DNA of 64,000 nt from Serratia surfactantfaciens (GCF_001642805.2 NZ_CP016948.1:1240001-1304000), one strand, 5' to 3'. Shown: positions 8,591-18,409, numbered from the stretch's first letter. Made by a program: numbers and translations. Notes: a model not told the origin generated them from the sequence alone.

Positions 8591-8664
8591 TTACCGTAAA
8601 GCGCACCCGGGTTGATTTGCACTATCGGCTCCTCGTTGGGATTTTCTGGTGTGCTTTACCGTAA
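8591..8664. repeat. 17-bp inverted repeat with 40-base loop
   Basis: Left arm 8591-8607 (TTACCGTAAAGCGCACC) and right arm 8648-8664 (GGTGTGCTTTACCGTAA) pair at 16 of 17 positions including one G-T; the only mismatch is at the fifth base. It lies between the tRNA-like gene and the 99-aa gene. It has no U run, so it is not a classic terminator. It could be a regulatory hairpin or the ends of a small mobile remnant. Confidence 0.65.
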
Positions 8665-8749
8665 CCGCTGGCTTTCCTTCCTCTTTCTCTTTCGATCCTT
8701 TGCTAAACTGTAATCAGGCAGGCTGTCTGCCCGGCAACAGGAGGTCGAT

Positions 8750-9049
8750 ATGTCTCACTCCGAGCAACTGCAGGAGCTCTTGCAACGCGTCGCCGCCCTC
8801 GAGGCGAGGGAGAAAGCGCTGACCGCCGCATCCAACGCTTATCAGGCGATTATCACCACCATGTTGGGCAATATGGAGAAGGCCGAACGTGACCGGATCA
8901 TTGCCATGATCGATCAGGCCCATGAAATCGCCTACGCCCGCGCCATTCAACGCAGCAACGAACCGCAAAAGCAAAAAATCAAACAGGCCGACGACGTCGC
9001 CCAGCGCATGTTCATGTTTGCGCAAGGCAAAGCCGCTCAGCCGCGCTGA
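8750..9049 (+). CDS. Small coiled-coil protein, IraP/YecF-like pattern
   Basis: 99-residue soluble protein with an excellent AGGAGG ribosome site. N-terminal heptads (ELLQRVAALEAREKALTAA) lead into AIITTMLGNMEKAERDRIIAMIDQA and a basic, Gln/Lys-rich tail. The pattern of a coiled coil followed by 'aiixxML.nM....r.Iaxid.A' resembles the E. coli anti-adaptor IraP and the DUF2594 protein YecF. This is my reading of short similarity, not a verified match. If IraP-like, it would protect sigma-S from RssB-ClpXP. No operon partner; ylaC follows 124 bases later with its own ribosome site. Confidence 0.6.
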   Translation: MSHSEQLQELLQRVAALEAREKALTAASNAYQAIITTMLGNMEKAERDRIIAMIDQAHEIAYARAIQRSNEPQKQKIKQADDVAQRMFMFAQGKAAQPR

Positions 9050-9172
9050 AGCCGAACTATAACAGTTGCCGTCATTAAGTTGGCTAACTGATCTACCCGG
9101 CAAAACTGTACTTGTGTTACTTTTAGCGGTGAGATTTGATGGCAATGCTGTTTCCAGCATAAGGTTGTAACG

Positions 9173-9676
9173 ATGGACGCGATTAAAAGCATCTTGGTTA
9201 AAGAGATTGAACAGATCAATCGGCGCGAGGGGCGCGACGGCAAGCCGCGTTTCAACAGCGAATTCGCCCGCACTCACCGCTATTTGTGCCTTGCCATGTT
9301 CGCCGGTTACTTCGCGGTGATCGCCGTGATGTATCAGGTGCCGTATATGGGGATGTATGCCTTCCTGGGCTTCACCGCCTTCGTGCTGTTCATGTTCGCC
9401 ATGCTGCTGATCGAGATTCGGCCGGTGTATCGTTTCGAGGACATCGGGGTGCTGGATTTGCGGGTTTGCTACAACGGCGAATGGTACTTCACCCGCGCGC
9501 TGTCGCCTTATGCGGTGCAGCAGCTGCTGGATGAGCCGTCCATCGGCGCCGCGCTGAAACAGAAGATGCGAATCATCATCGGCAACAAGGGCGAAATCGA
9601 TTTCTACGACGTGTACGACATGGCCTACGGAAAAAAGCCGCAGGATGAGCCGTCTCAGCTGGCGGCGGCGAACTGA
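9173..9676 (+). CDS. ylaC: YlaC family inner membrane protein
   Basis: 167-residue protein matching E. coli YlaC in layout: a cytoplasmic start with NRREGRDGKPRFNSEF, two membrane helices (about 42-62 and 66-84, YLCLAMFAGYFAVIAVMY and YAFLGFTAFVLFMFAMLL), then the conserved block YRFEDIGVLDLRVCYNGEWY and FYDVYDMAYGKKP in a soluble C-terminal half. The molecular role of the family is not established. It has its own upstream region and is separated from the next small gene by 69 bases. Confidence 0.92.
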   Translation: MDAIKSILVKEIEQINRREGRDGKPRFNSEFARTHRYLCLAMFAGYFAVIAVMYQVPYMGMYAFLGFTAFVLFMFAMLLIEIRPVYRFEDIGVLDLRVCYNGEWYFTRALSPYAVQQLLDEPSIGAALKQKMRIIIGNKGEIDFYDVYDMAYGKKPQDEPSQLAAAN

Positions 9677-9745
9677 AAGGTTTCCGGCCGGCGGCTTGTC
9701 GATTATACTCAGCGTTTGAACGTGAAGCAGAATAAGGACCAAGCG

Positions 9746-9877
9746 ATGAGCGATGATATTTTCGATTTTGATATCGATGCCGAACTGGCGAAAGCCGAAG
9801 AAAAAGCGGCGCAGAAGGTAAAAGAGGTTCCTGAGTTCCTCGAGGACGAAGCGGACTGCGAAGGCTGCAAGATCTGA
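9746..9877 (+). CDS. Acidic 43-aa microprotein with C-terminal CxxC
   Basis: Very short gene that is easily missed: 43 codons plus TGA, starting MSDDIFDFDIDAELAK, strongly acidic, with one charged helix (ELAKAEEKAAQKVKEV) and ending EDEADCEGCKI. The CxxC pair two residues from the end suggests metal binding or thiol chemistry, but this is inference. AAGGACC lies upstream as a ribosome site. A strong hairpin terminator starts 17 bases after the stop, so it is the last gene of a short rightward unit, possibly with ylaC. Function unknown. Confidence 0.65.
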   Translation: MSDDIFDFDIDAELAKAEEKAAQKVKEVPEFLEDEADCEGCKI

Positions 9878-9890
9878 TCGCCTGCCCCAT

Positions 9891-9918
9891 AAAAAAAACC
9901 GCCGCGGCGGTTTTTTTT
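9891..9918. terminator. Bidirectional terminator
   Basis: AAAACCGCCG/CGGCGGTTTT palindrome (9895-9914) flanked by an A8 run and a T8 run. It serves the 43-aa gene on the right-going strand and the 37-aa gene on the left-going strand. Confidence 0.9.
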
Positions 9919-9939
9919 ATGTCTGAGCATCGCGCGGCG

Positions 9940-10053
9940 TCAATCCAGCACGAATCCCCAGATCAGGAACGCCGCCACCAAAATCAGGCAAAGCGCGGAC
10001 ACCGTCACCAGTATTTTCCCCAGAATGTCTTTTTCTTGTTCCCGCTGCGTCAC
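9940..10053 (-). CDS. 37-aa single-pass membrane protein
   Basis: Reading leftward from GTG 10053, 37 codons give MTQREQEKDILGKILVTV... with one strong membrane helix (ILVTVSALCLILVAAFLIWGFV) and a final LD. A GGATAA ribosome site sits 7 bases upstream of the GTG. A TTG 15 bases further upstream (MDNFNVTQ...) is a possible alternative. It follows another tiny membrane-protein gene after 7 bases and is followed by a strong terminator, so the pair looks like a genuine small operon. Function unknown. Confidence 0.5.
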   Translation of the reverse strand: MTQREQEKDILGKILVTVSALCLILVAAFLIWGFVLD

Positions 10054-10060
10054 GTTGAAG

Positions 10061-10168
10061 TTATCCAATTAAAAGTCTATGGACCAAACCGGCGATGCCG
10101 AGATCGAGCGCCGCTACGCCCAGCGCCATGATCATTATCACCGAAAGAAATCGAGTCTTGCCGTTCAC
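10061..10168 (-). CDS. 35-aa single-pass membrane protein
   Basis: Reading leftward from GTG 10168, 35 codons give MNGKTRFLSVIM... with a single hydrophobic helix (LSVIMIMALGVAALDLGIAGLV) and a C-terminal HRLLIG. AGGG is 6-10 bases before the GTG. It lies 7 bases upstream of a second membrane microprotein on the same strand. The two helices have different sequences, so this is not a duplication. Small hydrophobic pairs of this kind are often regulators of larger membrane complexes or stress peptides; no specific role can be read from sequence. Confidence 0.5.
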   Translation of the reverse strand: MNGKTRFLSVIMIMALGVAALDLGIAGLVHRLLIG

Positions 10169-10308
10169 ATCCCTAATCCCTGTCGGCGCCGTTATATCAA
10201 AGGGATATAATTTGGCGGCGCCGTACTGCATACATCGTGATAGAGATTAAGAGCGTTCTTAAGGCCAGAAGTTCCCTCATCTGATAGGCCGGCGCCTGAG
10301 CTGCAGCG

Positions 10309-12030
10309 TTAGTCGGTCACGATCCGCACGCCTATCTTGCTGACTTGATTGCCTTCCATTTCGGCGATGGTCCAGGTCAGACCGTCCCATTCCACCTGGT
10401 CGCCGATGACCGGTTCACCGCCGATCAATTGAATAACAAACTGGCCGAGCGTCTGCTGCTCATCCACGTCGTCTTGCAGATTGAGGCCATAGACCTGCGA
10501 GATATCGCTCAAACGGGCGTCGGACTGCAGGATAAAGTCGCCGAAGAACCGCTCATCGAGCGTCACGGCCGGCGCCTGGCTGAACAGCTTGCCGAGGATC
10601 GGCAGATCGTGCTCATGGCCGATAACGCACAGAATATCGTTCTCTCGCAGCCGGGTGCTGCCGCTCGGGTGCAGCAGTTCTTTGCCGCGGAACAGGGCGG
10701 CGATGCGGGTGTTGGGCGGCATTTTCAGCTCGCGCAGCGCCGCGCCGACGCACCAGTTTTCCGCCGAAAGTTGATAGACGAACTGCTCCCACTGGTTTTC
10801 CGGGTGCACGTCCAGCCCGACGCGGGAGATCGGCGTCAGCGCCGGCGGCACGATCACCTTGGCTTTTTTGGCGGCGAAAGACAGCGTGGTGCCCTGCAGC
10901 AGCAGGGAGACCAGCACCACGAAGAACGCCACGTTGAAGAACAGCTGGGCGTTGGGCAAGCCGGCCATCATCGGGAACACCGCCAGGATCACCGGCACCG
11001 CGCCGCGCAGGCCAACCCAGGAGATAAAGCCGCGCTCGCGCAGGGTAAAGCTGCGAAACGGCAGCAGGCCGATAAACACCGACAGCGGGCGGGCGAACAG
11101 GATCATCCACAGCGACAGCAGCAGGGCAGGGATGGCGATCGGCAGCAGCTCGTGTGGATTAAGCAGCAGGCCGAGCACCAGGAACATGCCGATCTGGCTG
11201 AGCCACGCCAGGCCATCGAAGGTTTGCACGATGCCGTGACGGTTGCGGATCGGCCGGTTGCCCAGCAGCAGGCCGCACAGGTACACCGCCAGAATGCCGC
11301 TGCCGTCCAGCGCGGTGGTCAGCGCGAAAATGAGAATGCCGCCGCTCACCGCCAGCAACGGATAGAGGCCGTCGGCCAGCTTGATGTGGTTGATCAGCGT
11401 CAGCAGCAGCCAGCCGCCGCCCAAACCGAAGACGATGCCCATGCCGAACTGCTGCATCAGATGCAGCGGGAAGGTCCAGCTCAGCGCGGTTTCCCCGGCG
11501 GCGATCATCGCAATCAACGTGATGGTGAGAAATACCGCCATCGGATCGTTGCTGCCGGATTCGATCTCCAGCGTGGCGCTAACGCGTTCGTTCAAGCCTT
11601 TGCCGCCGAGGAGCGAGAAGACTGCAGCGGCGTCGGTGGAACCGATGATGGCGCCGATCAGCAACCCCTGCAGCAGATCGAGATTGAACAGCCAGGCGGC
11701 GGCCATGCCGGTCAGGCCGGCGGTGATCACCACGCCAATGGTGGCGAGAGAGAGCGCCGGCCACAGGGCGACGCGGAAAGAGCTGACCCGGGTGCGCATG
11801 CCGCCGTCGAGCAGGATCACCGCCAACGCGAGGTTACTGACCAGATAAGCGACCGGGTAATTGCTGAAGACGATACCGCCTGGCCCGTCGACGCCGGCCA
11901 GCATGCCGATCGCCAGGAAGATCACCAGGATCGGAATGCCGAGCCGGGAAGAAAATGAGCTGAGCAGAATGCTTGCCCCCACCAGCACGGCACCGATGAC
12001 GAACAAACTGTTAATGGTGCTGGCATCCAA
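10309..12030 (-). CDS. cvrA: K+/H+ antiporter CvrA (NhaP2 type)
   Basis: 573-residue CPA1 antiporter involved in potassium export, cell-volume and osmotic control. About 12-13 membrane helices span residues 1-390, with family motifs [15 protein letters not shown] and [22 protein letters not shown] (the DAAAV ion-site region). They are followed by a TrkA-C/RCK-C domain (about 400-485, [24 protein letters not shown]) and a CorC-like C-terminal domain. E. coli CvrA is 578 aa. A TTG start at 12030 is chosen because it has AGGAG 9 bases upstream and gives [10 protein letters not shown], like the E. coli start; the longer frame adds a proline-rich tail with no family support. Confidence 0.93.
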   Translation of the reverse strand: MDASTINSLFVIGAVLVGASILLSSFSSRLGIPILVIFLAIGMLAGVDGPGGIVFSNYPVAYLVSNLALAVILLDGGMRTRVSSFRVALWPALSLATIGVVITAGLTGMAAAWLFNLDLLQGLLIGAIIGSTDAAAVFSLLGGKGLNERVSATLEIESGSNDPMAVFLTITLIAMIAAGETALSWTFPLHLMQQFGMGIVFGLGGGWLLLTLINHIKLADGLYPLLAVSGGILIFALTTALDGSGILAVYLCGLLLGNRPIRNRHGIVQTFDGLAWLSQIGMFLVLGLLLNPHELLPIAIPALLLSLWMILFARPLSVFIGLLPFRSFTLRERGFISWVGLRGAVPVILAVFPMMAGLPNAQLFFNVAFFVVLVSLLLQGTTLSFAAKKAKVIVPPALTPISRVGLDVHPENQWEQFVYQLSAENWCVGAALRELKMPPNTRIAALFRGKELLHPSGSTRLRENDILCVIGHEHDLPILGKLFSQAPAVTLDERFFGDFILQSDARLSDISQVYGLNLQDDVDEQQTLGQFVIQLIGGEPVIGDQVEWDGLTWTIAEMEGNQVSKIGVRIVTD

Positions 12031-12260
12031 AATATCGCTCTCCTGAGGCTGGGGGATAGGGGGCACTGCGCTGGTGTCGATGATAACGTGTTTAGTGGGT
12101 AAAACGCCAAGGCTGATTGCGAAAACAACCGATCAATTATTGCCCTTTGGTGCGATTAACCGAAGAAAGTGAGGGGAAGAGGGAGAATGCTGCCTTTTAT
12201 CCAACATTATCAGTCTGCTGTATTTCTGCTTTGGCAACAATGCCCGATCGTGGCTGAGGG

Positions 12261-12298
12261 AAAAACCATTAAGCCCGCGCAGGCAGGCTTAATGGTTT
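12261..12298 (-). terminator. Terminator of the 74-aa gene
   Basis: Perfect 13-bp stem AAACCATTAAGCC (12263-12275) / GGCTTAATGGTTT (12286-12298) with a 10-base loop. The AAAAA at 12261-12265 becomes a U run on the leftward transcript. It lies 16 bases after the stop codon at 12314. Confidence 0.8.
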
Positions 12299-12313
12299 GC
12301 AGGCGCGGCAGGG

Positions 12314-12538
12314 TTAATGGTCGAGCGATTCCAGCGCCCGCTTGATTAGCTCGGTCGCCAGCTTGCTTTCCGTTTCGGAAATGCCGTCGAGATTGAAGTT
12401 GGCGAGTTCAGTTACCAAAACGCTGCGTTCTTTGCCGCTGATCGAAGCGTCCAGCGCCGACAGCAGCCGGCCGAGGATCTTCAGCAAGGTGGCGTTTTCC
12501 GCTACGGCTTCCTCAGCCGGTGGGGTTTTATCGGTCAT
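12314..12538 (-). CDS. Small hypothetical protein
   Basis: 74-residue acidic soluble protein starting MTDKTPPAEEAVAENATLL, mostly helical (LLKILGRLLSALDASISGKERSVLVTELANF and ESKLATELIKRALESL). No signal, membrane segment or known motif. An AGAGAGGATTTT ribosome site precedes the ATG and a perfect hairpin terminator follows, so it is a well-bounded monocistronic gene. Function unknown. Confidence 0.65.
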   Translation of the reverse strand: MTDKTPPAEEAVAENATLLKILGRLLSALDASISGKERSVLVTELANFNLDGISETESKLATELIKRALESLDH

Positions 12539-12808
12539 TCAAAATCCTCTCTGTCGTGACGGAAGGGAGAAACAGCTAGCGCCATCGAATATATCAAGCG
12601 GTCGCGCAGCCCCTCGGGGGTGTTGAGCCCAATCGCTACCGTAAGGCAGGGATCCGGATTTCTACTTATGCATTGCAGTTATAACGCCTAGGTTATCTAT
12701 GCAGCCGTATCACTTTGCCTTAACGGTCGACGCCAGGCTGAGCAATGTGTGCTCTGCATGCAAACCACCAGTATAGGCTTTTTACGCGGCGTAAATATGA
12801 CAGGAAAT
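12539..12808. other. Gene-free stretch
   Basis: About 270 bases between the 74-aa gene and the opgC terminator. Short open frames on the plus strand here have poor composition and no ribosome sites. I see no RNA fold, repeat or clear operator. Confidence 0.5.
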
Positions 12809-12834
12809 CCCTGCAAACGATCGGGTTTACAGGG
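12809..12834 (-). terminator. opgC terminator-like hairpin
   Basis: CCCTG-C-AAAC ... GTTT-A-CAGGG stem (one internal mismatch) just beyond the opgC stop on the leftward strand, followed on that strand by ATTTCC. The U run is weak, so termination strength is uncertain. Confidence 0.5.
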
Positions 12835-12842
12835 AGGGAAGG

Positions 12843-13973
12843 CTATTGCGGCTTGCCGGAGAACAGGAAACGCAGCACCGGAATACGCTTATGCAGTTCA
12901 TATAAAGCGAAGGCCAGCGAGAACACAAACAGCAGGCCCAGCAAGAATCCCAACAGATTGTTGCCGATATAAGGCGTCACGAAAGCGCCATATATCAGCG
13001 TCAGAGGATGGTGCACCAGATATATAAACAGCGAGGCGTTGACCAGATAGGTGATGCGCGGCGAGTGATAATTCAGCAGGTTATGCCCGAAAGAGAACAC
13101 CACATTGGTCATCAGAATCCCCATTAGGGTTTTGATCACCACTTCCAGTTCGAACATATAGCTGCTGTGCGCCAGCAGTTTCTGGTTCAGCATATACGCG
13201 ATAAACAGCAGCAGCGAACCGAGCAGCGCCAGCGGCGAACGGCGCAGGAAAATCTCCTTAAGCCACACGTACTTAAACGCATAGGCGCCGAGGATGAAGA
13301 ACGGCAGGTAGAACATCGTCTCCATCACCACGAAATTGAACAGGCCGTTGGATAATAGCTGCGGCGCGAAAATCAAAATAATACGGTGCGCGGCCGAATA
13401 GCATACCGCATAAATAAAGAAATACAGTGAGATGTTTCCTAATCCCCGCATTCTATTTATTAAGGCTGGGATATGCTCACGGGTTTGACGCTTGATTTTA
13501 CGGAACAGATAAAAACAGGCGCAGGTTAACAGTGATAACGTCAATAAGAACCACAGATGAGAAACCAATTCCCAAACTGTTACATTTATTTTCTGATAGA
13601 GAGAAAACGTATCCCAGCCATTTAATTTATCGGTGAAATATTTCAGCATAAAGAACTGCGGCACCGTTATTAGCGGGATGGAACTCAGCAGCGGGATCGC
13701 CACCCGTTCCAGCCTGACCTTCAGCCACTGATGTCGCTCGTAGCGTTCGTAAAGCATGTAGGAGAAGTAGCCGGATATCACGAAGAACACCTGCATGCGG
13801 AAGGCGTGGATGAAGTCGTTCAGCACCGTGAGCGAGAAGGAGGGCGACGCGCTGTTCACCGCCCAGGCATGGCTGGAATAAATCAGGGAGAGGTGAAACG
13901 GAATGCCGAGCAACATCAAATAGGCTCGGATCGAATCGAGGAAAAACTCGCGCTGTTTGCTGCCTTTAGTCAT
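12843..13973 (-). CDS. opgC: Glucans biosynthesis protein C (succinyl transfer)
   Basis: 376-residue acyltransferase-3 family membrane protein with about 10 helices, needed for succinyl decoration of osmoregulated periplasmic glucans. It matches E. coli OpgC/MdoC (385 aa) from REFFLDSIRAYLMLLGIPFHLSLIYSSH at the N-terminus through FRMQVFFVISGYFSYML to LLFVFSLAFALYELHKRIPVLRFLFSGKP at the end. The conserved His and Arg of the family lie in the first helix region. It is divergent from opgGH, the same arrangement as in E. coli, so the three products act on the same glucan. Confidence 0.95.
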   Translation of the reverse strand: MTKGSKQREFFLDSIRAYLMLLGIPFHLSLIYSSHAWAVNSASPSFSLTVLNDFIHAFRMQVFFVISGYFSYMLYERYERHQWLKVRLERVAIPLLSSIPLITVPQFFMLKYFTDKLNGWDTFSLYQKINVTVWELVSHLWFLLTLSLLTCACFYLFRKIKRQTREHIPALINRMRGLGNISLYFFIYAVCYSAAHRIILIFAPQLLSNGLFNFVVMETMFYLPFFILGAYAFKYVWLKEIFLRRSPLALLGSLLLFIAYMLNQKLLAHSSYMFELEVVIKTLMGILMTNVVFSFGHNLLNYHSPRITYLVNASLFIYLVHHPLTLIYGAFVTPYIGNNLLGFLLGLLFVFSLAFALYELHKRIPVLRFLFSGKPQ

Positions 13974-14233
13974 AGATTACCGCTGGTGATTTAATCGGGT
14001 GCTCATTAACACGCTTAATAAGTCGTCAAAGGTTAAATTGTTATCCGAAACCCTACTATAGCCCCCCGCATTTTTCCATAGCGTCTTGTTGCGCGGCTTG
14101 CTACGCTGGTGCTCCATCAGCTGCTTAAACAATGAGCCGTAAACATGAACCATCCATTTATCATGTTGTCGGAAAGCTGAGTAATCCATTAATATGGATT
14201 TAAAATGATTTGAGCACACGAATAGGGGGGGAT
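13974..14233. promoter_or_regulatory. opgC-opgGH divergent promoter region
   Basis: 260 bases separate the two divergent starts. The sequence is AT-rich (for example TTAATATGGATTTAAAATGATTTG at 14188-14211) and should hold promoters for both directions. In E. coli opgGH is repressed at high osmolarity. A leftward 70-80 codon open frame also spans this region but lacks a ribosome site; see findings. Confidence 0.45.
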
Positions 14234-15802
14234 GTGCTAGTTAATATATTATCCGGACAACCACGCGCCGCGAGCGTTCGTTGGTTAGGTGCCACCGTAT
14301 TGTTCACGCTGTTCAGTGCGCCGGCGTGGGCCTTTTCTATTGATGATGTGGCCAAGCAGGCGCAGGATCTGGCTGCGAAAGGTTTCGAAGCCCCGAAGAG
14401 CAACCTTCCTTCTCAGTTCCGCGAGATGAAGTTCGCAGACTATCAGCAGATTCAGTTCAATCACGATAAAGCCTATTGGAGCAAGCTGAAAACCCCTTTC
14501 AAGCTTGAGTTTTATCATCAGGGGATGTACTTCGATACGCCGGTGAAAATCAACGAGGTCACCTCCACCAGCGTAAAACAGATTAAATACAGCCCGGATT
14601 ACTTCAATTTCGGTTCGGTCAAGCACGATCCTGAATCGGTGAAGAACCTCGGCTTTGCCGGCTTTAAGGTGATCTACCCGATCAACAGCGCCGACAAAAA
14701 CGATGAGATCATGAGCCTGCTGGGCGCGAGCTATTTCCGCGTGGTGGGTAAAGGGCAGGTTTACGGGCTTTCCGCTCGTGGCCTGGCTATCGATACCGCT
14801 TTGCCGTCCGGCGAAGAGTTCCCGCGTTTCCGCGAATTCTGGGTTGAGCGTCCGAAGCAGGGCGACAAACACCTGGTGATCTACGCGCTGCTGGATTCCC
14901 CGCGCGCTACCGGCGCTTACCGTTTCACGGTGATCCCGGGTCGCGATACCACCGTGGACGTCGAGTCCAAAGTGTTCCTGCGCGACAAAGTGGGCAAACT
15001 GGGCCTGGCGCCGCTGACCAGCATGTACCTGTTCGGGCCAAACCAGCCGTCGCCGACGCTGAACTACCGCCCGGCGCTGCACGATTCCAACGGCCTGTCC
15101 ATCCACGCTGGCAACGGCGAGTGGATCTGGCGCCCGCTGAACAATCCTAAACACCTGTCCGTCAGCACCTATACCGTCGAGAATCCGAAAGGCTTCGGCC
15201 TGCTGCAGCGCGGCCGCAACTTCAAGGATTACGAAGATCTGGACGATCGTTACGATCTGCGCCCGAGCGCCTGGATCGAACCGAAGGGCGACTGGGGTAA
15301 AGGCAAGGTCGAGCTGGTGGAGATCCCGACGGCGGATGAAACCAACGACAACATCGTCGCATTCTGGACGCCGGACACCTTGCCGGAAGCCAAAAAACCG
15401 CTGACGCTGAGCTACCGTCTGAACTTCACCCGCGATGAAGATAAACTGCATTCGCAAGACATTGCCTATGTGGCGCGCACTATGCGTTCGACCGGCGACG
15501 TGAAGCAGTCGAACCTGATTCGCGAGCCTGACGGCAGCGTGGCCTTCCTGGTCGACTTCGTCGGCCCGGTGCTGAAAGGGCTGGACGCCAACACGCCGGT
15601 CGCTTCTCAGATCAGCATCGGCGACAACGGTGAAATGGTAGAAAACAACGTCCGCTATAACCCAGTGACCAAAGGCTGGCGCCTGACGGTGCGTCTGAAA
15701 GTGAAAGACGACAAAAAACCGGTAGAAATGCGCGCGGCGCTGGTCAATGGCGATAAGACTCTGTCGGAAACCTGGAGCTATCAGCTACCTGCCAATGAAT
15801 AA
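14234..15802 (+). CDS. opgG: Glucans biosynthesis protein G
   Basis: 522-residue periplasmic protein needed to build branched osmoregulated periplasmic glucans. The signal peptide ends ...[10 protein letters not shown] before [19 protein letters not shown], exactly where E. coli OpgG matures. The OpgG/D beta-sandwich domains follow, with [34 protein letters not shown] and [16 protein letters not shown], ending [12 protein letters not shown] as in E. coli. A GTG start at 14234 behind AGGGGGG is preferred to the upstream TTG at 14210. It overlaps opgH by 8 bases, showing translational coupling. Confidence 0.95.
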   Translation: MLVNILSGQPRAASVRWLGATVLFTLFSAPAWAFSIDDVAKQAQDLAAKGFEAPKSNLPSQFREMKFADYQQIQFNHDKAYWSKLKTPFKLEFYHQGMYFDTPVKINEVTSTSVKQIKYSPDYFNFGSVKHDPESVKNLGFAGFKVIYPINSADKNDEIMSLLGASYFRVVGKGQVYGLSARGLAIDTALPSGEEFPRFREFWVERPKQGDKHLVIYALLDSPRATGAYRFTVIPGRDTTVDVESKVFLRDKVGKLGLAPLTSMYLFGPNQPSPTLNYRPALHDSNGLSIHAGNGEWIWRPLNNPKHLSVSTYTVENPKGFGLLQRGRNFKDYEDLDDRYDLRPSAWIEPKGDWGKGKVELVEIPTADETNDNIVAFWTPDTLPEAKKPLTLSYRLNFTRDEDKLHSQDIAYVARTMRSTGDVKQSNLIREPDGSVAFLVDFVGPVLKGLDANTPVASQISIGDNGEMVENNVRYNPVTKGWRLTVRLKVKDDKKPVEMRAALVNGDKTLSETWSYQLPANE

Positions 15803-18353
15803 GCCTACTCAACCCGCCCAGGATTATCTTGCGGCGCTGCCTCTGACCGCTGAGCGGTCGGAGGCGCTCACCCCTCAAACGGCGGATGACGCTCAGGCAC
15901 TGGAGGCGCTCCATCGGCAGATGGGCGCCGCCGACGCCAACGTCAATAGTTTGTCGGCGGATGACGTGGCGCTGGCCTCGGTCAAGCCGCGTATCGAAAG
16001 CGCCTGGCCGGATGCGGTCAGCGATGACGACTTCGATACCGACGCCGAAGGGCGCGCCATTCTGAAAGCGACGCCGCCGATCAAACGCACCACCATGTTC
16101 CCGGAAGCCTGGCGCACCAACCCGGTGGCGCGCTTCTGGGATTCTCTGCTGGGGCGTTCGCCGCACAATCGGCACGCCACCAAAGAGGAGGCCGAGGCCG
16201 AGAACCGCTGGCGTGTCGTCGGTTCGATGCGCCGCTATGTGCTGCTGGTGCTGATGCTGGTGCAGACCGGCATCGCCACTTGGTACATGAAAACCATCCT
16301 GCCTTATCAGGGCTGGGCGCTGATCGATCCTATCGCCATGCTGGATCAGGACCTGATGCAGTCGGTGTTGCAGCTGCTGCCGTATGTGCTGCAGACCGGC
16401 ATTCTGATCCTGTTCGCGGTGCTTTTCTGCTGGGTCTCGGCCGGTTTCTGGACCGCGCTGATGGGCTTCCTGCAACTGCTGATCGGCAAGGACAAATACA
16501 GCATTTCCTCCACCATCAAGGGTGATGAGCCGATCAACCCGGCGCACCGCACCGCGCTGATCATGCCGATCTGCAACGAAGACGTCGAGCGCGTGTTCGC
16601 CGGTCTGCGTGCGACCTATGAGTCCGTCGCCGCCACCGGTCAGCTGGAACACTTCGATATCTACGTGCTGAGCGACAGCTACGATCCGGACATTTGCGTG
16701 GCCGAGCAAAAGGCGTGGATGGAACTGTGTCGCGATGTCGACGGCCACGGCCGTATCTTCTATCGCCGCCGCCGCCGCCGCGTAAAACGCAAGAGCGGCA
16801 ACATCGACGACTTCTGCCGTCGCTGGGGCGGCGAGTACAGCTACATGGTGATCCTGGACGCCGACAGCGTGATGAGCGGCGAATGCCTCACCGGGCTGGT
16901 GCGCCTGATGGAAGCCAACCCGAACGCCGGCATCATCCAGTCCGCGCCGAAGGCGTCCGGTATGGATACCCTGTATGCGCGCGTGCAGCAGTTCGCCACC
17001 CGCGTTTACGGGCCGCTGTTTACCGCCGGTCTGCATTTCTGGCAGTTGGGCGAGTCGCACTATTGGGGCCATAACGCCATCATCCGCGTGAAGCCGTTTA
17101 TCGAGCACTGTGCGCTGGCGCCGCTGCCGGGCGAGGGCTCTTTCGCCGGTTCTATCTTGTCGCACGACTTCGTTGAGGCCGCGCTGATGCGCCGCGCCGG
17201 CTGGGGCGTGTGGATCGCTTACGATCTGCCGGGCAGTTACGAAGAGCTGCCGCCGAACCTGTTGGATGAGCTGAAGCGCGACCGTCGCTGGTGCCACGGC
17301 AACCTGATGAACTTCCGCCTGTTCCTGGTGAAAGGCATGCACCCGGTGCACCGGGCGGTGTTCCTCACCGGCGTGATGTCCTACCTGTCGGCGCCGCTGT
17401 GGTTCATGTTCCTGGCGCTCTCCACCGCGTTGCAGGTGGTGCACACGCTGATGGAGCCGCAATACTTCCTGCAGCCGCGGCAGCTGTTCCCGGTTTGGCC
17501 GCAGTGGCGGCCAGAGCTGGCGATAGCGCTGTTCTCCACCACGCTGGTGCTGCTGTTCCTGCCGAAGCTGCTCAGCATCGTGCTGATCTGGGCCAAGGGC
17601 GCGAAAGAGTATGGCGGGGCGTTCCGTCTGTTCATTTCGATGCTGATGGAAATGCTGTTCTCGGTGCTGCTGGCGCCGGTGCGCATGCTGTTCCATACCG
17701 TGTTCGTGGTGAGCGCTTTCCTTGGTTGGGAAGTGGTGTGGAATTCGCCGCAGCGTGACGATGACGATACGCCGTGGGGCGAAGCGTTCCGCCGCCATGG
17801 TTCGCAGATGTTGCTGGGCCTGGTGTGGGCCGGCGGCATGGCGTGGCTGGATCTGCGCTTCCTGTGGTGGCTGTCGCCGATCGTGTTCTCGCTGATCCTG
17901 TCGCCGTTCGTGTCGGTGCTGTCGAGCCGCGCGACGCTGGGCATGAAAAGCAAACGCGCCAAGCTGTTCCTGATCCCGGAAGAGTACAATCCGCCGCGTG
18001 AGCTGCTGGCGACGGAAGAGTACCTGCATCTCAACCGTAATCGTGCGCTGACCAACGGCTTTATGCACGCGGTGGTCAACCCGTCCTTCAACGCGCTGGC
18101 GACAGCGCTGGCGACGGCGCGTCACCATCTGCGCGCCACGCTCGATCGCAACCGCGAAGAGCGGGTGAACGAAGCGTTGCAGCTGGGGCCGGAGAAGCTG
18201 GTGAAGGGCAAACGTCTGGAGCTGTTGAGCGATCCGGTCACCCTGGCTCGTCTGCACCAGCGCGTCTGGCTGTTGCCGGAAGGCGCCGCCTGGCGTGAGC
18301 ATTATCAGCAGTTGCCGCATAACCCGCTGGCGCACCCAACGGGCCGGCGTTAA
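15795..18353 (+). CDS. opgH: Glucan glucosyltransferase H
   Basis: 852-residue inner-membrane family-2 glycosyltransferase that polymerises the beta-1,2 glucan backbone from UDP-glucose and exports it. The catalytic domain lies between the first membrane helices and the C-terminal helix cluster: [28 protein letters not shown] (DxD region), and [13 protein letters not shown] (R-x-x-R-W equivalent of QxxRW). In E. coli the N-terminus of OpgH also inhibits FtsZ when UDP-glucose is plentiful. The ATG at 15795 ([17 protein letters not shown]) is chosen over a longer upstream frame because it aligns with the E. coli start and overlaps the opgG stop. Confidence 0.97.
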   Translation: MNKPTQPAQDYLAALPLTAERSEALTPQTADDAQALEALHRQMGAADANVNSLSADDVALASVKPRIESAWPDAVSDDDFDTDAEGRAILKATPPIKRTTMFPEAWRTNPVARFWDSLLGRSPHNRHATKEEAEAENRWRVVGSMRRYVLLVLMLVQTGIATWYMKTILPYQGWALIDPIAMLDQDLMQSVLQLLPYVLQTGILILFAVLFCWVSAGFWTALMGFLQLLIGKDKYSISSTIKGDEPINPAHRTALIMPICNEDVERVFAGLRATYESVAATGQLEHFDIYVLSDSYDPDICVAEQKAWMELCRDVDGHGRIFYRRRRRRVKRKSGNIDDFCRRWGGEYSYMVILDADSVMSGECLTGLVRLMEANPNAGIIQSAPKASGMDTLYARVQQFATRVYGPLFTAGLHFWQLGESHYWGHNAIIRVKPFIEHCALAPLPGEGSFAGSILSHDFVEAALMRRAGWGVWIAYDLPGSYEELPPNLLDELKRDRRWCHGNLMNFRLFLVKGMHPVHRAVFLTGVMSYLSAPLWFMFLALSTALQVVHTLMEPQYFLQPRQLFPVWPQWRPELAIALFSTTLVLLFLPKLLSIVLIWAKGAKEYGGAFRLFISMLMEMLFSVLLAPVRMLFHTVFVVSAFLGWEVVWNSPQRDDDDTPWGEAFRRHGSQMLLGLVWAGGMAWLDLRFLWWLSPIVFSLILSPFVSVLSSRATLGMKSKRAKLFLIPEEYNPPRELLATEEYLHLNRNRALTNGFMHAVVNPSFNALATALATARHHLRATLDRNREERVNEALQLGPEKLVKGKRLELLSDPVTLARLHQRVWLLPEGAAWREHYQQLPHNPLAHPTGRR

Positions 18354-18373
18354 CCGCTAAACGGCAACGCTCG

Positions 18374-18409
18374 ACGGGGAATGCGCATCGCGCGTTCCCC
18401 GTTTTTTTT
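18374..18409 (+). terminator. opgGH terminator
   Basis: ACGGGGAA ... TTCCCCGT stem (18374-18402) with an inner GC-rich extension and an 8-T run, 20 bases after the opgH stop. Confidence 0.85.

Noticed and set aside
15744..18335. 863-codon frame opposite opgH
   Set aside because: Gln/His/Arg-rich antisense shadow of a certain gene in GC-rich DNA.
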